Source: Meloidogyne chitwoodi (lineage: Eukaryota; Nematoda; Chromadorea; Rhabditida; Meloidogynidae). Taken from it: a DNA stretch of 64,000 nt. The DNA lies in assembly GCA_015183035.1 (NCBI GenBank), contig JACZZP010000005.1, positions 1,860,001 to 1,924,000 of the forward strand, read 5' to 3'. Below are positions 22,473 through 34,381 of the stretch, piece by piece. The notes below the pieces were generated by a model. It was not told where the DNA came from and ran no database searches. It worked only from the letters and a program-made list of their open reading frames with translations. Position 1 is the first letter of the stretch. Each line of letters opens with the position of its first letter. The translations under genes and the position numbers were made by a program.

Positions 22473-25385
22473 ATGAAATTTAAATATTTTAATTTTTTTC
22501 TTCCCTTTTTTCCCATTATTTTAATATTTTCTTTATTTAATTTTATTAATTGTTGGTTTACAAGACATGTTAATTTTATGAATAAAGATGAAATTACAGA
22601 TAAATTACCTGGATTAAATTTTAATATAAATTTTAAACATTATTCAGGCAAGATTATTATAAATAATTTATATTTAATGAAACAATAGGAATTAAGTAAT
22701 AAATTTTAATAAAATTATATTTTATTTTATTTTTTAAAACATTTTGTTACTTTTGATGATAAAATAACGAAGAAATAAAAGTGTTTTATCACTTAATTAA
22801 ACTGATAAATATTTTTATTTAATAATTTGATTATATTAAAAGAATATATTATAACTTGCATTTTTGGCTATAAAATTCCAAAAATTCTAAAGTTAAGATC
22901 ATAATAGATTGTCAGAAAAATAAAAACATTATCGATTATTTAAATAATTTATTTTTTTTTTAATTTTAAAAATTTTTAAAAAATGAAGAGAATTATTTCT
23001 CATTAATTTATTTTATTTTTTAATAGGTTATCTTCAAGTAACAAATAATTATTTGCTACATTATTGGTTAATTACTTCTCAATCAAATCCTGCAAATGAT
23101 CCATTAGTTTAATAATAATTTAAATATATTTATTTTTAAAGGTTTTTTGGTTTAATGGAGGTCCAGGATGTTCATCAATTGATGGATTATTAAATGGAAT
23201 GGGACCATATATTTTTAGTTCTGATGGAAAAACATTAATTAAAAACCCTAATACTTGGAATAAAAATGCTTCTTTAGTATTTTTAGAGTCTCCAGTAGGT
23301 GTTGGATTTTCTTATTCAATTAATGGAAATATTACAATAAATGATGATCAAGTAATTAATTAAATAAATAAATTATAATTTTTAAATATTTAAAGACAGC
23401 GGATGCAAATTATGAAGCAATTAAACAAATTTTAAAAAGATTTCCATTTTTTGGAAAAAGTCAAGTTTTTATTGCTGGTGAATCATATTCAGGCGTTTAT
23501 GTTCCAATGGTTGTAAATCGAATAATTGATGGACAAAAAACATTTCATATTAATTTAAAAGTAATTTAAAATAAAATATATTAAAATTAAAATTAAAAAG
23601 GGAGTAGCGGTAGGAAATGGTTTAATGAATTGGAATATGAGTATAGACACTACAATACAATTTGCTTATAATCACGGAATTTTGGATGAAGAAAATTGGG
23701 AAAAGTTTTCTTCACAATGTTGTAATGGATGTATTGGTAATAATAAAAAATACTTATATTTTTAATAAACCCTAAATTGGTATATTATTATTGTAAAAAT
23801 AGAAGACCTCTCCTTTAAAATGAATGCATTGATCCGCTTGAATTTTTTACGAAGTCCTGATTCAGAATTCCGAAATAATTTTGGAAAGAATTAATCTCAG
23901 AAAAGTCGAACATGTTCTACATTACCCACAAAATTCAAATCTAATTAAAATCCTTAAAATGGGAATTTATTAGGAATTATTATCTTCTAATTTTTACGTC
24001 TATTTTTAATTTTTATAAATATTTTTTAATTTTAGAAAATTGTAAGCTAGATTCTTTTAATGATGCCTGTGCTCAAATGGTAAAAAAAAATAATTAAAAT
24101 TAATTAAATTAAAATTTTAAGGTTGCTGATATGTTAAATGTAGCATGGAATACACGTCTAAATCCTTATGATTTTAATAGAGATTGTGGTAAAATAATAA
24201 TTTTAAAAGAAATTATTATTTAATATTTTAAAGAAACTCCAAAGCGTTCTTCAATTCTTCGATGGATGTTTAAACATCGTTTTCCTCGTTCCTCTAATTT
24301 AAATATTGGACAATCAATGTCATGTGCACCTGAAAGGTGTTCTAGCCTTCCCTGCATTGATGGTTCTTTTTAAAATAAATTATTATTATTATTTTTAATA
24401 GAATGCCAAAAATATTTTAATAAGCATACAATCTTATTCTATTAGTGGCATTTAATATTTTTTTGTCCGATTCAGAAAAAATTTAGTATTTTCCTCGTTA
24501 AATATTAATTTAAAAAATAATCAAATTGGCCCATTGGGCATAAATAGTATTTTAATTTATTTTATCATCAGAACTCTTTTTCAAATAAAAATTGTTCAAA
24601 AAATATTAAATTGAATAAAATTAAAAAATAAATCCTAATGAATTTCTCAAATATATAAGACATTCTATTTTAAAATTTATTAAATTGAATTAAATTTTTT
24701 TTCAGATATTCCAATTAATAATTACATGAATAGACATGATGGTATTATAAATATTTAAAAATATTATTTTTAAAAAAATCTAAATTTTAATTATTTTAAA
24801 GTTAAAAAAGCTTTACATATTCCATTTAATCATAATTTTAATTGGCAATCTTGTAGTGATGATGTTTTTAAAAATTATCAAAAACAATATGGTTTTTTTA
24901 AATATAAATTAATTTTAATATTAATATATTTAAAAAGATGATATGAATAAATTTGTAAAAAGAATTTTGGCAGAAAATATTCCAATTACTTTTTATTATG
25001 GAGACACTGATGCTGTTTGTAATTATTTACTTGGACAAAAATTTGTTGAAGGACTTGGCCAAACAGTCATTTTAATTAAATTAAAATTAATAATTTACTT
25101 AATTTTTTAGTTAAAAAATGCAAAAGAACAATGGATATTAAATAACCAAGTTGCAGGATTTCAAACAATTTACAATGGAGGTCTTAGATTTTTAACTGGT
25201 ATTATTTTAAATATATTTATTTTTAAATAATTTTTATAAAATATTTTTTCAGTTCGTGGTATTGGACATATGGTAATTATCTTAAAAATAAATTTAAAAA
25301 AAATTATTTAATTAAATAAAAGGTATTGAAATGGGCACCAGTTCAGGCAGAATATATTTTTCATCAATTTATTTTAAATAATTGA
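22473..25385 (+). CDS. Serine carboxypeptidase (S10 family), 476 aa, carboxypeptidase A of four
   Basis: Fourteen exons join in phase: 22473-22647, 23027-23106, 23142-23351, 23396-23560, 23601-23736, 24036-24079, 24122-24188, 24234-24362, 24706-24741, 24802-24891, 24938-25065, 25111-25198, 25253-25272 and 25323-25385 (1431 nt). An N-terminal hydrophobic leader is followed by the S10 start block (LPGLNFN...HYSGYL). Catalytic features: oxyanion loop NGGPGCSS, nucleophile in AGESYSG (usual GESYAG), Asp in [10 protein letters not shown] and His in RGIGHM. The enzyme removes C-terminal residues from peptides in acidic compartments or outside the cell. Intron 1 starts GCAAG, a GC-AG intron confirmed by the conserved YSGYL join; intron 11 starts GTCATT. 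A second hydrophobic stretch is absent, so secretion or lysosomal delivery is expected. Confidence 0.9.
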
Positions 25386-25922
25386 AAAAAAATGCTTAAA
25401 ATAATATGAAAATAATTATTTTAACGAAATTAAATTTTAATTCATATTGAGGAATATTTATAATAATAATTAATATAAATTTCTTTAATGCTTTAAAATA
25501 ATATTTGACTAATTTAATTAATTAAATAGCCATTCTATAAGTTAAGTTTTTTTTAATTTTATAATTAATTTCCTTTATATTATTTGTGGAATGATTAATA
25601 TAATTTCTCATCGTCAGATCATTTCGACTGACAATGAGTCTTTCCTAAGTCCTGATAAATCTTTTCTTCTTTTTTTCTTTTTCATTAATTAAAAAACTCC
25701 ATTACGGGTCCAAAATAATTTTAATAAATTCAGCCAAGCCTTGAGATTTAATAAATAGGTAATATATTTCTTAATTGTCCTCCCTATGAACACTCAGAAT
25801 TACTATTTTATTTTTTTTAAAACAAAAATTTTATATTTAAATATTTATTGCATTATTAAATTATATTCAGGTCTGTTTATTTTATTTTTTTAATTAATAT
25901 TTTTGTAAACATCTTTCTCAAT
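25386..25922. other. Intergenic, nothing recognised
   Basis: Between the 3' ends of two convergent genes. A weak hairpin at about 25610-25640 (TCAGATCATTTCGACTGA) is the only structure noticed. No gene. Confidence 0.35.
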
Positions 25923-26439
25923 TTACCAGCATTCATAGCAATGATAACCCTAAAAATAAAATAATTATTTAAAAAAAATTAAAATATTAATTTACTCCAA
26001 TACTTATACTATATCTACACTCGCAGTTATGATAACACCATTTCTTTCCACCACAGTGATATTTTTCTCTTCCTCCTCTTATAGGTGCAGGATCATTTTC
26101 AATCTCTTCTTCAAGAGTTATCTCAATATTAGAAGGAGTTGTTGTTGTTGTCCTCTTTTTCTGATGTTTAGCAGATATAATTAAAGCCATTAAAAAAAGA
26201 ACAAAAAGTAAAGGAAGAAACTTTAAATTTTAAAATAATTAATTAATTAATTGTAAATAATTAAATATAATTCTATTTAATTAAAAAACAATATTTTCAG
26301 AATTATCTAAATCGAAGCATTTTAACTTTAAAAAATTTTTTTTTTTAATTTTAAATAATAAAATAAAAAAACAGATTGAAATGAGGATATTAATAAATTA
26401 AAAAAATAATAAATTAATTAAAATACTAACCTTATTCAT
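25923..26439 (-). CDS. Small secreted Cys-rich peptide precursor, 86 aa
   Basis: Three exons join in phase: 26439-26431 (only MNK), 26220-25996 and 25949-25923. Spliced, the start MNKFLPLLFVLFLMALIISA is a clear signal peptide. A short Thr-rich and acidic propart (RTTTTTPSN, EEEIENDPAP) leads to a compact Cys domain: HCGGKKWCYHNCEC, then YHCYECW at the end. That makes six cysteines in about 30 residues, spaced C-x5-C-x3-C-x-C-x10-C-x2-C. It looks like an antimicrobial or effector-type disulfide peptide, but I do not recognise the family. The 9-nt first exon and the ENDPA motif before the Cys domain are both shared with the larger gene at 44861-45659, so the two are probably related. The gene lies tail-to-tail with carboxypeptidase A. 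Confidence 0.75.
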
Positions 26440-26861
26440 TTTGTATTTATTTAAATAAATTTATTAAATTTTGTTTTGTTTTAAAATATAATAATTTAAA
26501 TATAATTTTTGGTTAATTTATACTCCAAAATTATATTCCTTAACACTTTTTTAACAGTTTATTTATTAATCATTCTTTCCTTATATTTTCTTTTTTTTTT
26601 AAAATGTTAAAAATATTTATAAAAATGAATTTTATATAAAATAAATTACTCATTATTTTAAAATTACACCAATATATTTTATTAATTTAATAAAATTTTT
26701 ATTTATATAATATAAATATTTTTGGTGGTTTTAAGGCTGTGGATCTTGATAAAAAAATTGTTCAGTAAAAAAAGACAAAATTTTTTATCACATTAATTAT
26801 AATTAAAATATTTTAATTAGATTTTATTATTTATTAATTTTATTATAGTTTAATATTTTAA
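26440..26861. other. Intergenic, nothing recognised
   Basis: 422 bp of AT-rich DNA upstream of the small Cys-rich gene and downstream of carboxypeptidase B. No feature beyond the expected promoter region. Confidence 0.35.
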
Positions 26862-29800
26862 TTAGATTGGTTGATTGTTTAAAAAATTTTTGAAAATATG
26901 TTCTGCTTCAGCAGGAGCCCATTGAGGAACCTTAAAAATTTACAAATAAAAATATTTAAAAAATTATTTAAAAAGATTAATTAAATATTTTAATTAAAAA
27001 TTAGCTTTACGTTAAAAGTTAAATAATTAAAAAAATAAAAGTTAATAATAAAATTTATTTAGAAGATTAACATAAAATTACCATATGTCCAACTCCTCGA
27101 ACTAAAAATTAATTAATTAAAAACAAAAAATTTAAATTTTCTTATAAAATTAATTTTAAATATTTATTTATTAAAAAAAATAACTTGCCAGTTAAAAAAG
27201 TTAATAACCCATTATTATATAAAGTTTTAAAACCTCCAACTTGTTCACCAAAAAACCAAGGTTTTGTTGCTGTTGTTAACTTTTAAAATAAAATTAATTA
27301 AATAAATTTATAATTAATTTTAAATATTTTTTACATTTAATCCTAATTTTTCAGAAAATCTTTGACCCATCATAAAATTACATATTGCATCAGTATCCCC
27401 ATAATAAAATAATGTTGTTATATTTGCATTTAATATTTTTATTATAAATGTTTTTGTATCATCTTTGAAAAATAATTAAATAATAATTATTTATTTATTT
27501 AATTAAATTAAAATAATTATTAATTAAAATTATAAATTAATTTACTATATTGTATTTTGTAATTATTATATAAATCAAAATTGCAAAGTGTCCAATTAAT
27601 TTTTTGATTTTTATTAATATTTAATGCTTTTTGTACTTAAAAATTAATTTTAATTAAATTAAATAAATTAATTAACCTTGTGGATTATTTAAATAAGTAT
27701 CTAAACCATTTTCTAAAAAATAATAAAAATAAAAAATTTTAAATTAATTAATTAACCATCAATACAAGGCACTGAACCACTTAAAAAAGGCAAATCTTGT
27801 TTAACTTGATCATTATTTTCATTTAAAACAAAATTATTTGCAGAAAGGGCTGAGTATCTTAACATTGCGTGTTTAATAAAGGGAACTTTAATAAATTTAA
27901 TATTCTTTTTTGGTTTTTTATTTTTTGATGAAGATACTGAAGATAAAGAAGAAGAGGAAGAAGAAATATTTTTTGTATTATCTATTTTTAAATTATTTAA
28001 ATATATTTAAAATAAAATTAGCATATATACCACAATTTCTATAAATATCATAAGCATTAATACCGCTAGCCCAAAAATTTCTAATTGTTTGCATTGCCTT
28101 AAAATAAATTAAATTAATAATTATTTTCTATTTTTTACTGTTTGACGACAGTCAGCATTTAATTCTTTAATTTTGCAGCCATCTAAAAATAATTTTTTTT
28201 AATTTTTCTATCAAAAAAAGAAAATGATTTTATAACAAAAAAGAATTAATTATATTTTTAAAAAGAAAATAAAATAAGGAAGCAGCCTAGGTAATCATCT
28301 AAAGCCTAAAGGAGCGAAGCAGTGCAATGAAAAAGAAACGTAACTTACTCTGCGCTCTCTGCCTTTGTCTAGTATAATTACCCCTATATTTGGTTTTTTA
28401 AACATAACTTTTTTTTTAATTTATTTAAAAAATGAACTAAATCATAAAAAATAAAACATAAAATTAGCTTTATTTTAAAATTAAAGTTTATAAATTTTGG
28501 CCAATTTTAAAAAATTTATGCAAAATTCTAAATAGGTGATCTTCTCTAATTTTTTTTTCTTAATTTTTTATCTGAGCCTGCGCCTCTCTTTTTTTTCGTT
28601 GGGATTAATCTTTCTAATTTTTATATTTGTATATAAAAAATAATATCAATCCCTGAACGATATGATACTCGTATAAAAATAAATGGAGATATTAAAGTAT
28701 GGGAAGTATTTATTTATTTAAAACAGATATTATGACATTCTATTGTATAGAAGGGCATTAAATTTAAATAATTAATTTATTTATTTAAAAATTTACCAAT
28801 ACATCCATTACAACATTTATATTTATAATTTTGCCAAAAAGCTTCTCCCAATCCACCATGTCCATAAGCAAAAGGTAAAACTGTGTCAATATTTAAAGAT
28901 TCACTTAACATTCCATTACCTATTGCCATTCCCTTTAAAAAAATAATATAATTTTTTTAATTATTATTTTTTTAAATATTATATTACCTTTAAATTAATT
29001 GGAAAATTTGTTTGTCCATCAATAATAAGTGAAGTAAGCATTGGTACATAAAATCCAGCATAAGATTCTCCAGTAATAAATGTTGGATGTTTTTTGAAGA
29101 AAGGAAATTTTATAAAAAATTGTTTAACTGCTTCATAATTATTTTTTGCAGTCTATAAAATTAATTTTAAAAATATTATTTAATAAACATTATCATCATT
29201 AGTAGAAATATTTCCATCAATTGAATAAGAATAACCAACTCCAGCAGGAGATTCAATAAAAACCATTGAAGAATATTTATTCCAAGAATAATTATTTTTT
29301 CTAAGAGATTTTCCATCAGAATTAACTAAATAAGGTCCCATTTCTGCAAGTAATCCATCTAATGAAGAACAACCTGGACCACCATTAAACCAAAAAATCT
29401 TTAAAAAAATAAATTAAAATAAATATTTAAAATATTAATTTTATTAAAAACCAAAGGATCATATTCAACATTATTTTGAGAAGTTACAAACCAATAATGA
29501 AAGAAAATTGTGTCTGAGACTTTTAAGTAACCTTTAATTAATATAATTTAAAATTAAAAAAATATATATATTATACATTAATTAAATAAAATTTTATTAA
29601 ATATTTTTACTCTGTTCGAAATATAAAATTAATAATAAATATTTTAAATATTTTACTATAGAAAAATAAAAAAATTAAATTAAACATATTATTAAATATT
29701 TACCCGAAAAATGTCTAAATTCTAAATTAAAATTAATTCCAGGTAAAGTATTTATTTCATCTTTTTTTGCATCAGGGGAGACTTGAAAGGGTTTTACATA

Positions 29801-29866
29801 ATTAATTAATAAAATTAAATAAATATAAAATTTTAAAATAATTTTTAATTTAATTAATTTAATCAT
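26862..29866 (-). CDS. Serine carboxypeptidase (S10 family), 507 aa, carboxypeptidase B
   Basis: Fourteen exons join in phase: 29866-29704, 29531-29452, 29398-29189, 29152-28988, 28932-28797, 28182-28139, 28097-28031, 27981-27757, 27712-27677, 27635-27546, 27462-27335, 27279-27189, 27101-27082 and 26930-26862 (1524 nt). A signal-like leader ([16 protein letters not shown]) precedes the S10 domain. Catalytic motifs [25 protein letters not shown] and RGVGHM are all intact. Exon 8 carries a Ser/Lys-rich insertion (a run of serines, then KNKKPKKN) in the linker before PCID. Intron 12 starts GCAAGT (GC-AG). Intron 5 is long (28796-28183) and holds a GC-richer unrelated stretch at 28280-28390. Exon 3 is almost identical in DNA to exon 3 of carboxypeptidase D while the rest has diverged. 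Confidence 0.9.
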
Positions 29867-30422
29867 TTTTTAATTAAATTAAAATTAATTAAAAATATTT
29901 AATTTGGAAAATATATTTTTAGATATATTAAATGATTTATATCAATAAAACGTGGATTTTCGAGTTAATAAAATTTAATAAAATCTAAAAAACTTTACAT
30001 AAATTTAATTTTTTTTAGCTGAACAGATGTGTATACTTACATAATATTTTATAGACGCAATTTTCCAATAATTAAATTAATATAATTTAATTGTTAAGTA
30101 AAATTATTAATTTAAAATATCTATTATACAAAAATAAATGAAAAGTTTAGTGGATTTGAACTTGGAATCAGAGGGTTGCTGCTGGTTGAGCTCAACTTTC
30201 GGGTCGGGTAAATTTTCAAAAATTTCGGGTTTCTGGTCGTTATAGCGCCACAGGCAAAATTTTAAAGATTTTTTATCTTCCTGTTGCAAAAATTCACTTT
30301 TTTGCGTCCTGAGAATAGGTTTAATAGGCCAAATCAAAATTCTAATTGTCACAATGCTGTTTGAATTGTACAACGTTTATTTTATTTTATTATGAACTTA
30401 AATTACAATTTTAAGAAAATGC
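29867..30422. other. Intergenic with SINE-like body
   Basis: Upstream of carboxypeptidase B. It contains the SINE-related block at 30160-30335 and otherwise AT-rich DNA. The 88-codon minus frame at 30107-30373 runs through this repeat and is not judged a gene. Confidence 0.45.
30160..30335 (-). repeat. SINE-body repeat, copy 3
   Basis: Read on the minus strand, GGACGCAAAAAAGTG, AATTTTTGCAAC and CTTTAAAATTTTGCCTGTGG align in order with GGCGCAAAAAGTG, AATTTTTGGCAAC and TTTTTAAAATTTTCGCCTGC of copy 1 (21012-21091). A tRNA-like B box (AGTTCAAATCC) lies on the other side of the body compared with copies 1 and 2, so the unit is rearranged or joined to another element. Confidence 0.55.
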
Positions 30423-30856
30423 AGAAATAAGAATAGGTTTTGGATCATTCTTTAATTCTGTTAGTTTATGGCCAATGTTTAATTTGATTTCTTATTGGAC
30501 TGAAAGCAAAGCTAAAAAGATTTATCTTCCTTTTTCAATTAAAAATGAAGATATTATTGGGGTTTTGGATTAGTTTATCTTAATAATAAATTACCTTATG
30601 TTTTTTTCACTCAAAATGGGAAACAAATTGGTAAATTTTTAAATTAATTTTATTTATTTAAAAATTAATTTATTTTTAAAGGTAAAGCTACCTATATTAA
30701 TGAAAGAAAATAATGAATATTATCAACCATATATTAAATAAAATGTTTGTCAATTGAAACTAATTTTGGGATGATTTAACTTTTAGACCTTTTCTTTATA
30801 ATATTTCCAATATATTGCTGAAGAATTTTATAAAGATGAGGAATTTTCCGAATAAA
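30423..30856 (+). pseudogene. SPRY gene 3' fragment (SPRY exons 5-6)
   Basis: Pieces of the last two SPRY exons without anything upstream. They include a stretch ending IYLPFSIKNEDIIG, then a shifted frame giving FGLVYL and LPYVFFTQNGKQIG. An intron follows with conserved GT..AG (30631-30680), then GKAT, a run with stops, and SIETNFG and AEEFYKDEEFSE. At least three frameshifts or stops are present, so this is a relic. It lies between carboxypeptidases B and C, 10 kb from the SPRY cluster. Confidence 0.8.
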
Positions 30857-31455
30857 AGTAAAAGAAGTAACGTTTTTGATTTTAATTTTTTCATTTGCTA
30901 AACAAATTTTGGTAATACTAAGCTTCCATGTCACTTTTTTGCATTTTATTTTTTTATTTTTTCAACTTGTTTTTGCCTCGTGCAATCAAGAAGGATTATT
31001 TTTTGGAATATAAATAACAAGTAAATATGATAAAAATTCGTTTTATCAATATGGAGCAACTTAAAAATTCAAATCTATTGATTTAAATAAAAAACTTGGT
31101 GAATGACAACGATTCGATGCTTGGCTAGGGGAGCTTGAACTTTTCATGGAAAACGAACCTTCCATAAATGTGGAGGTCGAACAATCAAACAATTATCACA
31201 GCCAAAAAAGACCAATGTATGGAACATTGCGGTGTACATCAAAAAAATTTTAGGGTACTTTGTTGACAAAGTCCGCAAGTTTTTGTCCGCATATAATATT
31301 TATTTTTTCAATGAATTATTTTTTTACTGGTTGGGGTAACCCCTCCCCAGACAAAGCACCGTCCGTAAAATGAAAATTTTAATTTAGAATTATATTAAAT
31401 TAAATTTTATTTCATTTTATCAATTATTTCTGATTCATTTTTTCATTTAAAAAAT
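30857..31455. other. Intergenic with a half transposon end
   Basis: Mostly unique-looking DNA. At 31254-31290, GGGTACTTTGTTGACAAAGT followed by CCGC words matches one terminus of the GGTACTT element family (17977-18368), but no partner end is nearby, so it is a solo or decayed end. No gene. Confidence 0.45.
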
Positions 31456-33634
31456 TCACAAAGGTTGGTTATTAATAAATTGATTAAAAATATATTCAGC
31501 AAGTGCCGGTGCTGTTTTTGGTACCTAAATATATTTATTTTAAATAATTCATTTAAGAATAGAAATAAATTTAAAAATATTAATTATTAACAAACCATAT
31601 GCCCAACACCTTTAACTGAAAAATAAAAATTTAAATTAATTTAATTTTTAATTTCTTACCTGTGGTAAAAGTTAATTTATTTTCATATTCAGTTTTAAAA
31701 CCAGCAATTTGTCCTTTAAATGTCCATGCTTGTTTTGGATTCGTTAACTAAAATAAAATATTTTTTTAATTTTAATTAATTAAAAAAACATTAAATCCAA
31801 GATTTTCAACAATTTTTTGACTTGTTAAAAAAAAGTTTAGAGCATCAGTGTCTCCATGATAAATCATTATTTTTATATTTTCATTTAATAATCCTTTTAA
31901 AATTGGAGTAATATCATCTAAATTATTTAATATTTAAATTAAAAAATAATAAATAAATAAATTACCATATTCAATATGATATAAATAATCTCCTAAATTA
32001 ATACAGCTTTGCCATGTTTTGTTAATTTGTTTAGATATATGTAATGCTTCTTCAACTTTAAAAATAAAATAATATTTAATTAATTTATTCTATTTATTTA
32101 CCTTCTTCTTGTGCCAAATAATTTTCAATATATGTTCGTTCAGGAACTTAAATACAAAATTAAATTTAAAAAAAATTAATTATAATTAAAATAAAATTTT
32201 TTTTCATTTTATTTTCTTTAAAAGATAAAATTATTATATTTAATTAAGAAAAATTTTTTAAAAATTCAGATGTTTAAATTTAACTTTATTTTCATTTTAA
32301 CTGCTGAATTTTTTACGTTAAAATTAATTATTTACAAACTTCCAAAACATCCATTTATTGCATCACAATCTTTATAAATATCAAAAGGATTAATTCTCCC
32401 AGACGAAAGAAAATCAAACACTCCAGCCATCTTAAAAATATATTTAAAAATAAATAAAATATAGGTATATTGTATTTACAAATAAAGAACTCAGAGGATA
32501 TTTTTAAACTTCCTCCAAATGCCTTTTTATTTTAGAGGGATGTTCTAATGCAGGAGAGTGCTTTATTTTATTATATTAATTTTATTATTTACCATATATC
32601 TACAATCTGAGGATATAAAATTAATATCACAATTGGAAGGTTCTAAATAAATTAATTAATTTTATTTTAAATAAAATAATTAAAATATTTACCAACACAA
32701 CCTTTACAACAATTTGTTTTAAATTTATTCCATAAATTTTCATCAACAAATCCATGTGAATAAGAAAATTGTAAAGCCATATTATTATTTAGCCAAACAT
32801 TTAAAATTGGATTACCCAATAATATTCCCTTTTAAATAATTAAATTAAATTAAAAATAATTAAATTTATAATTATATACTTTTAAATTTAATTTAAAATC
32901 TTTTTGTCCATCTAAAACACGTCTAGCAAGCAAAGGTGCTGAATAACCTGCATAAGATATTCCAGCAAAATATAATTCATTATTTAAATAATTGGGAAAT
33001 TTTTTATAAAATATTTTAAGTGCAATATAATTTTCATCTGCAGTCTAATAAAAATAAATTTATTTTATACTTTCATTTATTTAATTTTTAAATAAACCTT
33101 GTTATCTCCAGTTCTAATATTTTTATTTTTTGCATATGAAAACCCAACCCCAGCCGGATTTTCAATAAAAAGTAAGGAAGCATTTTTGTTCCAAGAAAAA
33201 CTATTTTTACTAATTGTACTGTCAGAATTAATTAAATAAGGGCCAATTTCAGAAAATAATCCTTCTAGAGAAGAACATCCCTGTGAAGTATCACTACCAG
33301 GGCTGTTAAACCAAACAACCTTTTTTTTAAAAAATATATAAATTAAATTAAAAAATATTTTTTAAACAAACTAAGGGTGCATTTTTAGAATTAGTTTGTG
33401 AAGTAATTAACCAATAAAATAAAAAATTATTATCCGATACTTGAAGATATCCTAATTAAATAAAATATATAAAATTATAATTTAAATAAAAATATATTAA
33501 CCTGAATATTGATTAAAATTTGGTTTAAATTTAAGACCTGGCAAAGACTTAATTTCATCAGAATTAATATTTTTAATAGATTTTATTAAATTAATAAAAA
33601 TAAAAGAAATTAAAATAAATTGAAAGTAAAACAT
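31456..33634 (-). CDS. Divergent serine carboxypeptidase (S10 family), 438 aa, carboxypeptidase C
   Basis: Thirteen exons join in phase: 33634-33502, 33451-33372, 33319-33098, 33044-32880, 32828-32693, 32642-32593, 32430-32340, 32146-32102, 32055-31966, 31917-31790, 31747-31660, 31615-31596 and 31524-31456 (1317 nt). The start MFYFQFILISFIFINLIKS is a signal peptide. Two normally fixed S10 motifs are altered. The oxyanion loop NGGPGCSS reads NSPGSDTSQGCSS (substitutions plus about five extra residues), and GESYAG reads AGISYAG. The Ser, the Asp (YHGDTDALNF) and the His (KGVGHM) of the triad remain. The exon between the DC and PCID regions of the other copies is missing, which shortens the linker. 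It could be an enzyme with changed specificity or one losing activity. No frame break was found. Confidence 0.83.
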
Positions 33635-34381
33635 TTTAATAAAATTATATTTTTTAGTAGTTAAAAAAATTAATTCTAAAAATGGATAATTTTGGGTTTT
33701 TTTATTTAAATTTAAATAAAAAAATATTTTAAAATATTCAAATATAACTGTACAAACATCATTTTATTAAATATTTTTAATAAATTTATTTAGCATAAAA
33801 AAAGATTAATATTTTTTATAGGCTCTCAAACATTTCTTTTTAAAATTAAAAACGCAACATTTTTATTTCGGCCAAAGTTTATTATTATTAATTTTAGAAA
33901 ATATATTTTATATTTTATAAATTTTATTTTTTTTAGAAAAAAGAAAAGCTTTTATTAAATATTTAAACTTGATTTTTAAAATAAATTAAAAATTAAACAA
34001 ATATTATTTTAAATTTAATTTAAAAATTATTCCAAAAATAAATTTGTAAATCTAAATAAATAAATAAATATATAAAATTTTATGTAAATAATATTATTGC
34101 CAAATTAAATAAATTTTTAAATATTTTTAATAAATTTGATTTTTAATTTTTTTAATATTTATTTTAAAATTTTTTATTAAATAAATTTTAAATTAAAAAA
34201 AAGTCAGAAAATTTTTATCAAAATTAAAAAATAATTTTTTTAAAATAAAAAATTTAAAAAATGAAAAAATAATTTTATTTTAAAGAAATAGCTAATTAAG
34301 GTAAAATAAATAAATATATAATTTTAATACTACTAAAAAATATATAATTAAATAAAAAATAGTTTTTATATTTAAAAAATT
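33635..34381. other. Intergenic, nothing recognised
   Basis: 747 bp of extreme A+T with no frame or repeat ends. It includes the promoter side of carboxypeptidase C. Confidence 0.4.

Noticed and set aside
30107..30373. 88-codon minus-strand frame
   Set aside because: It runs through the SINE-body repeat and has no splice partner or recognisable protein.
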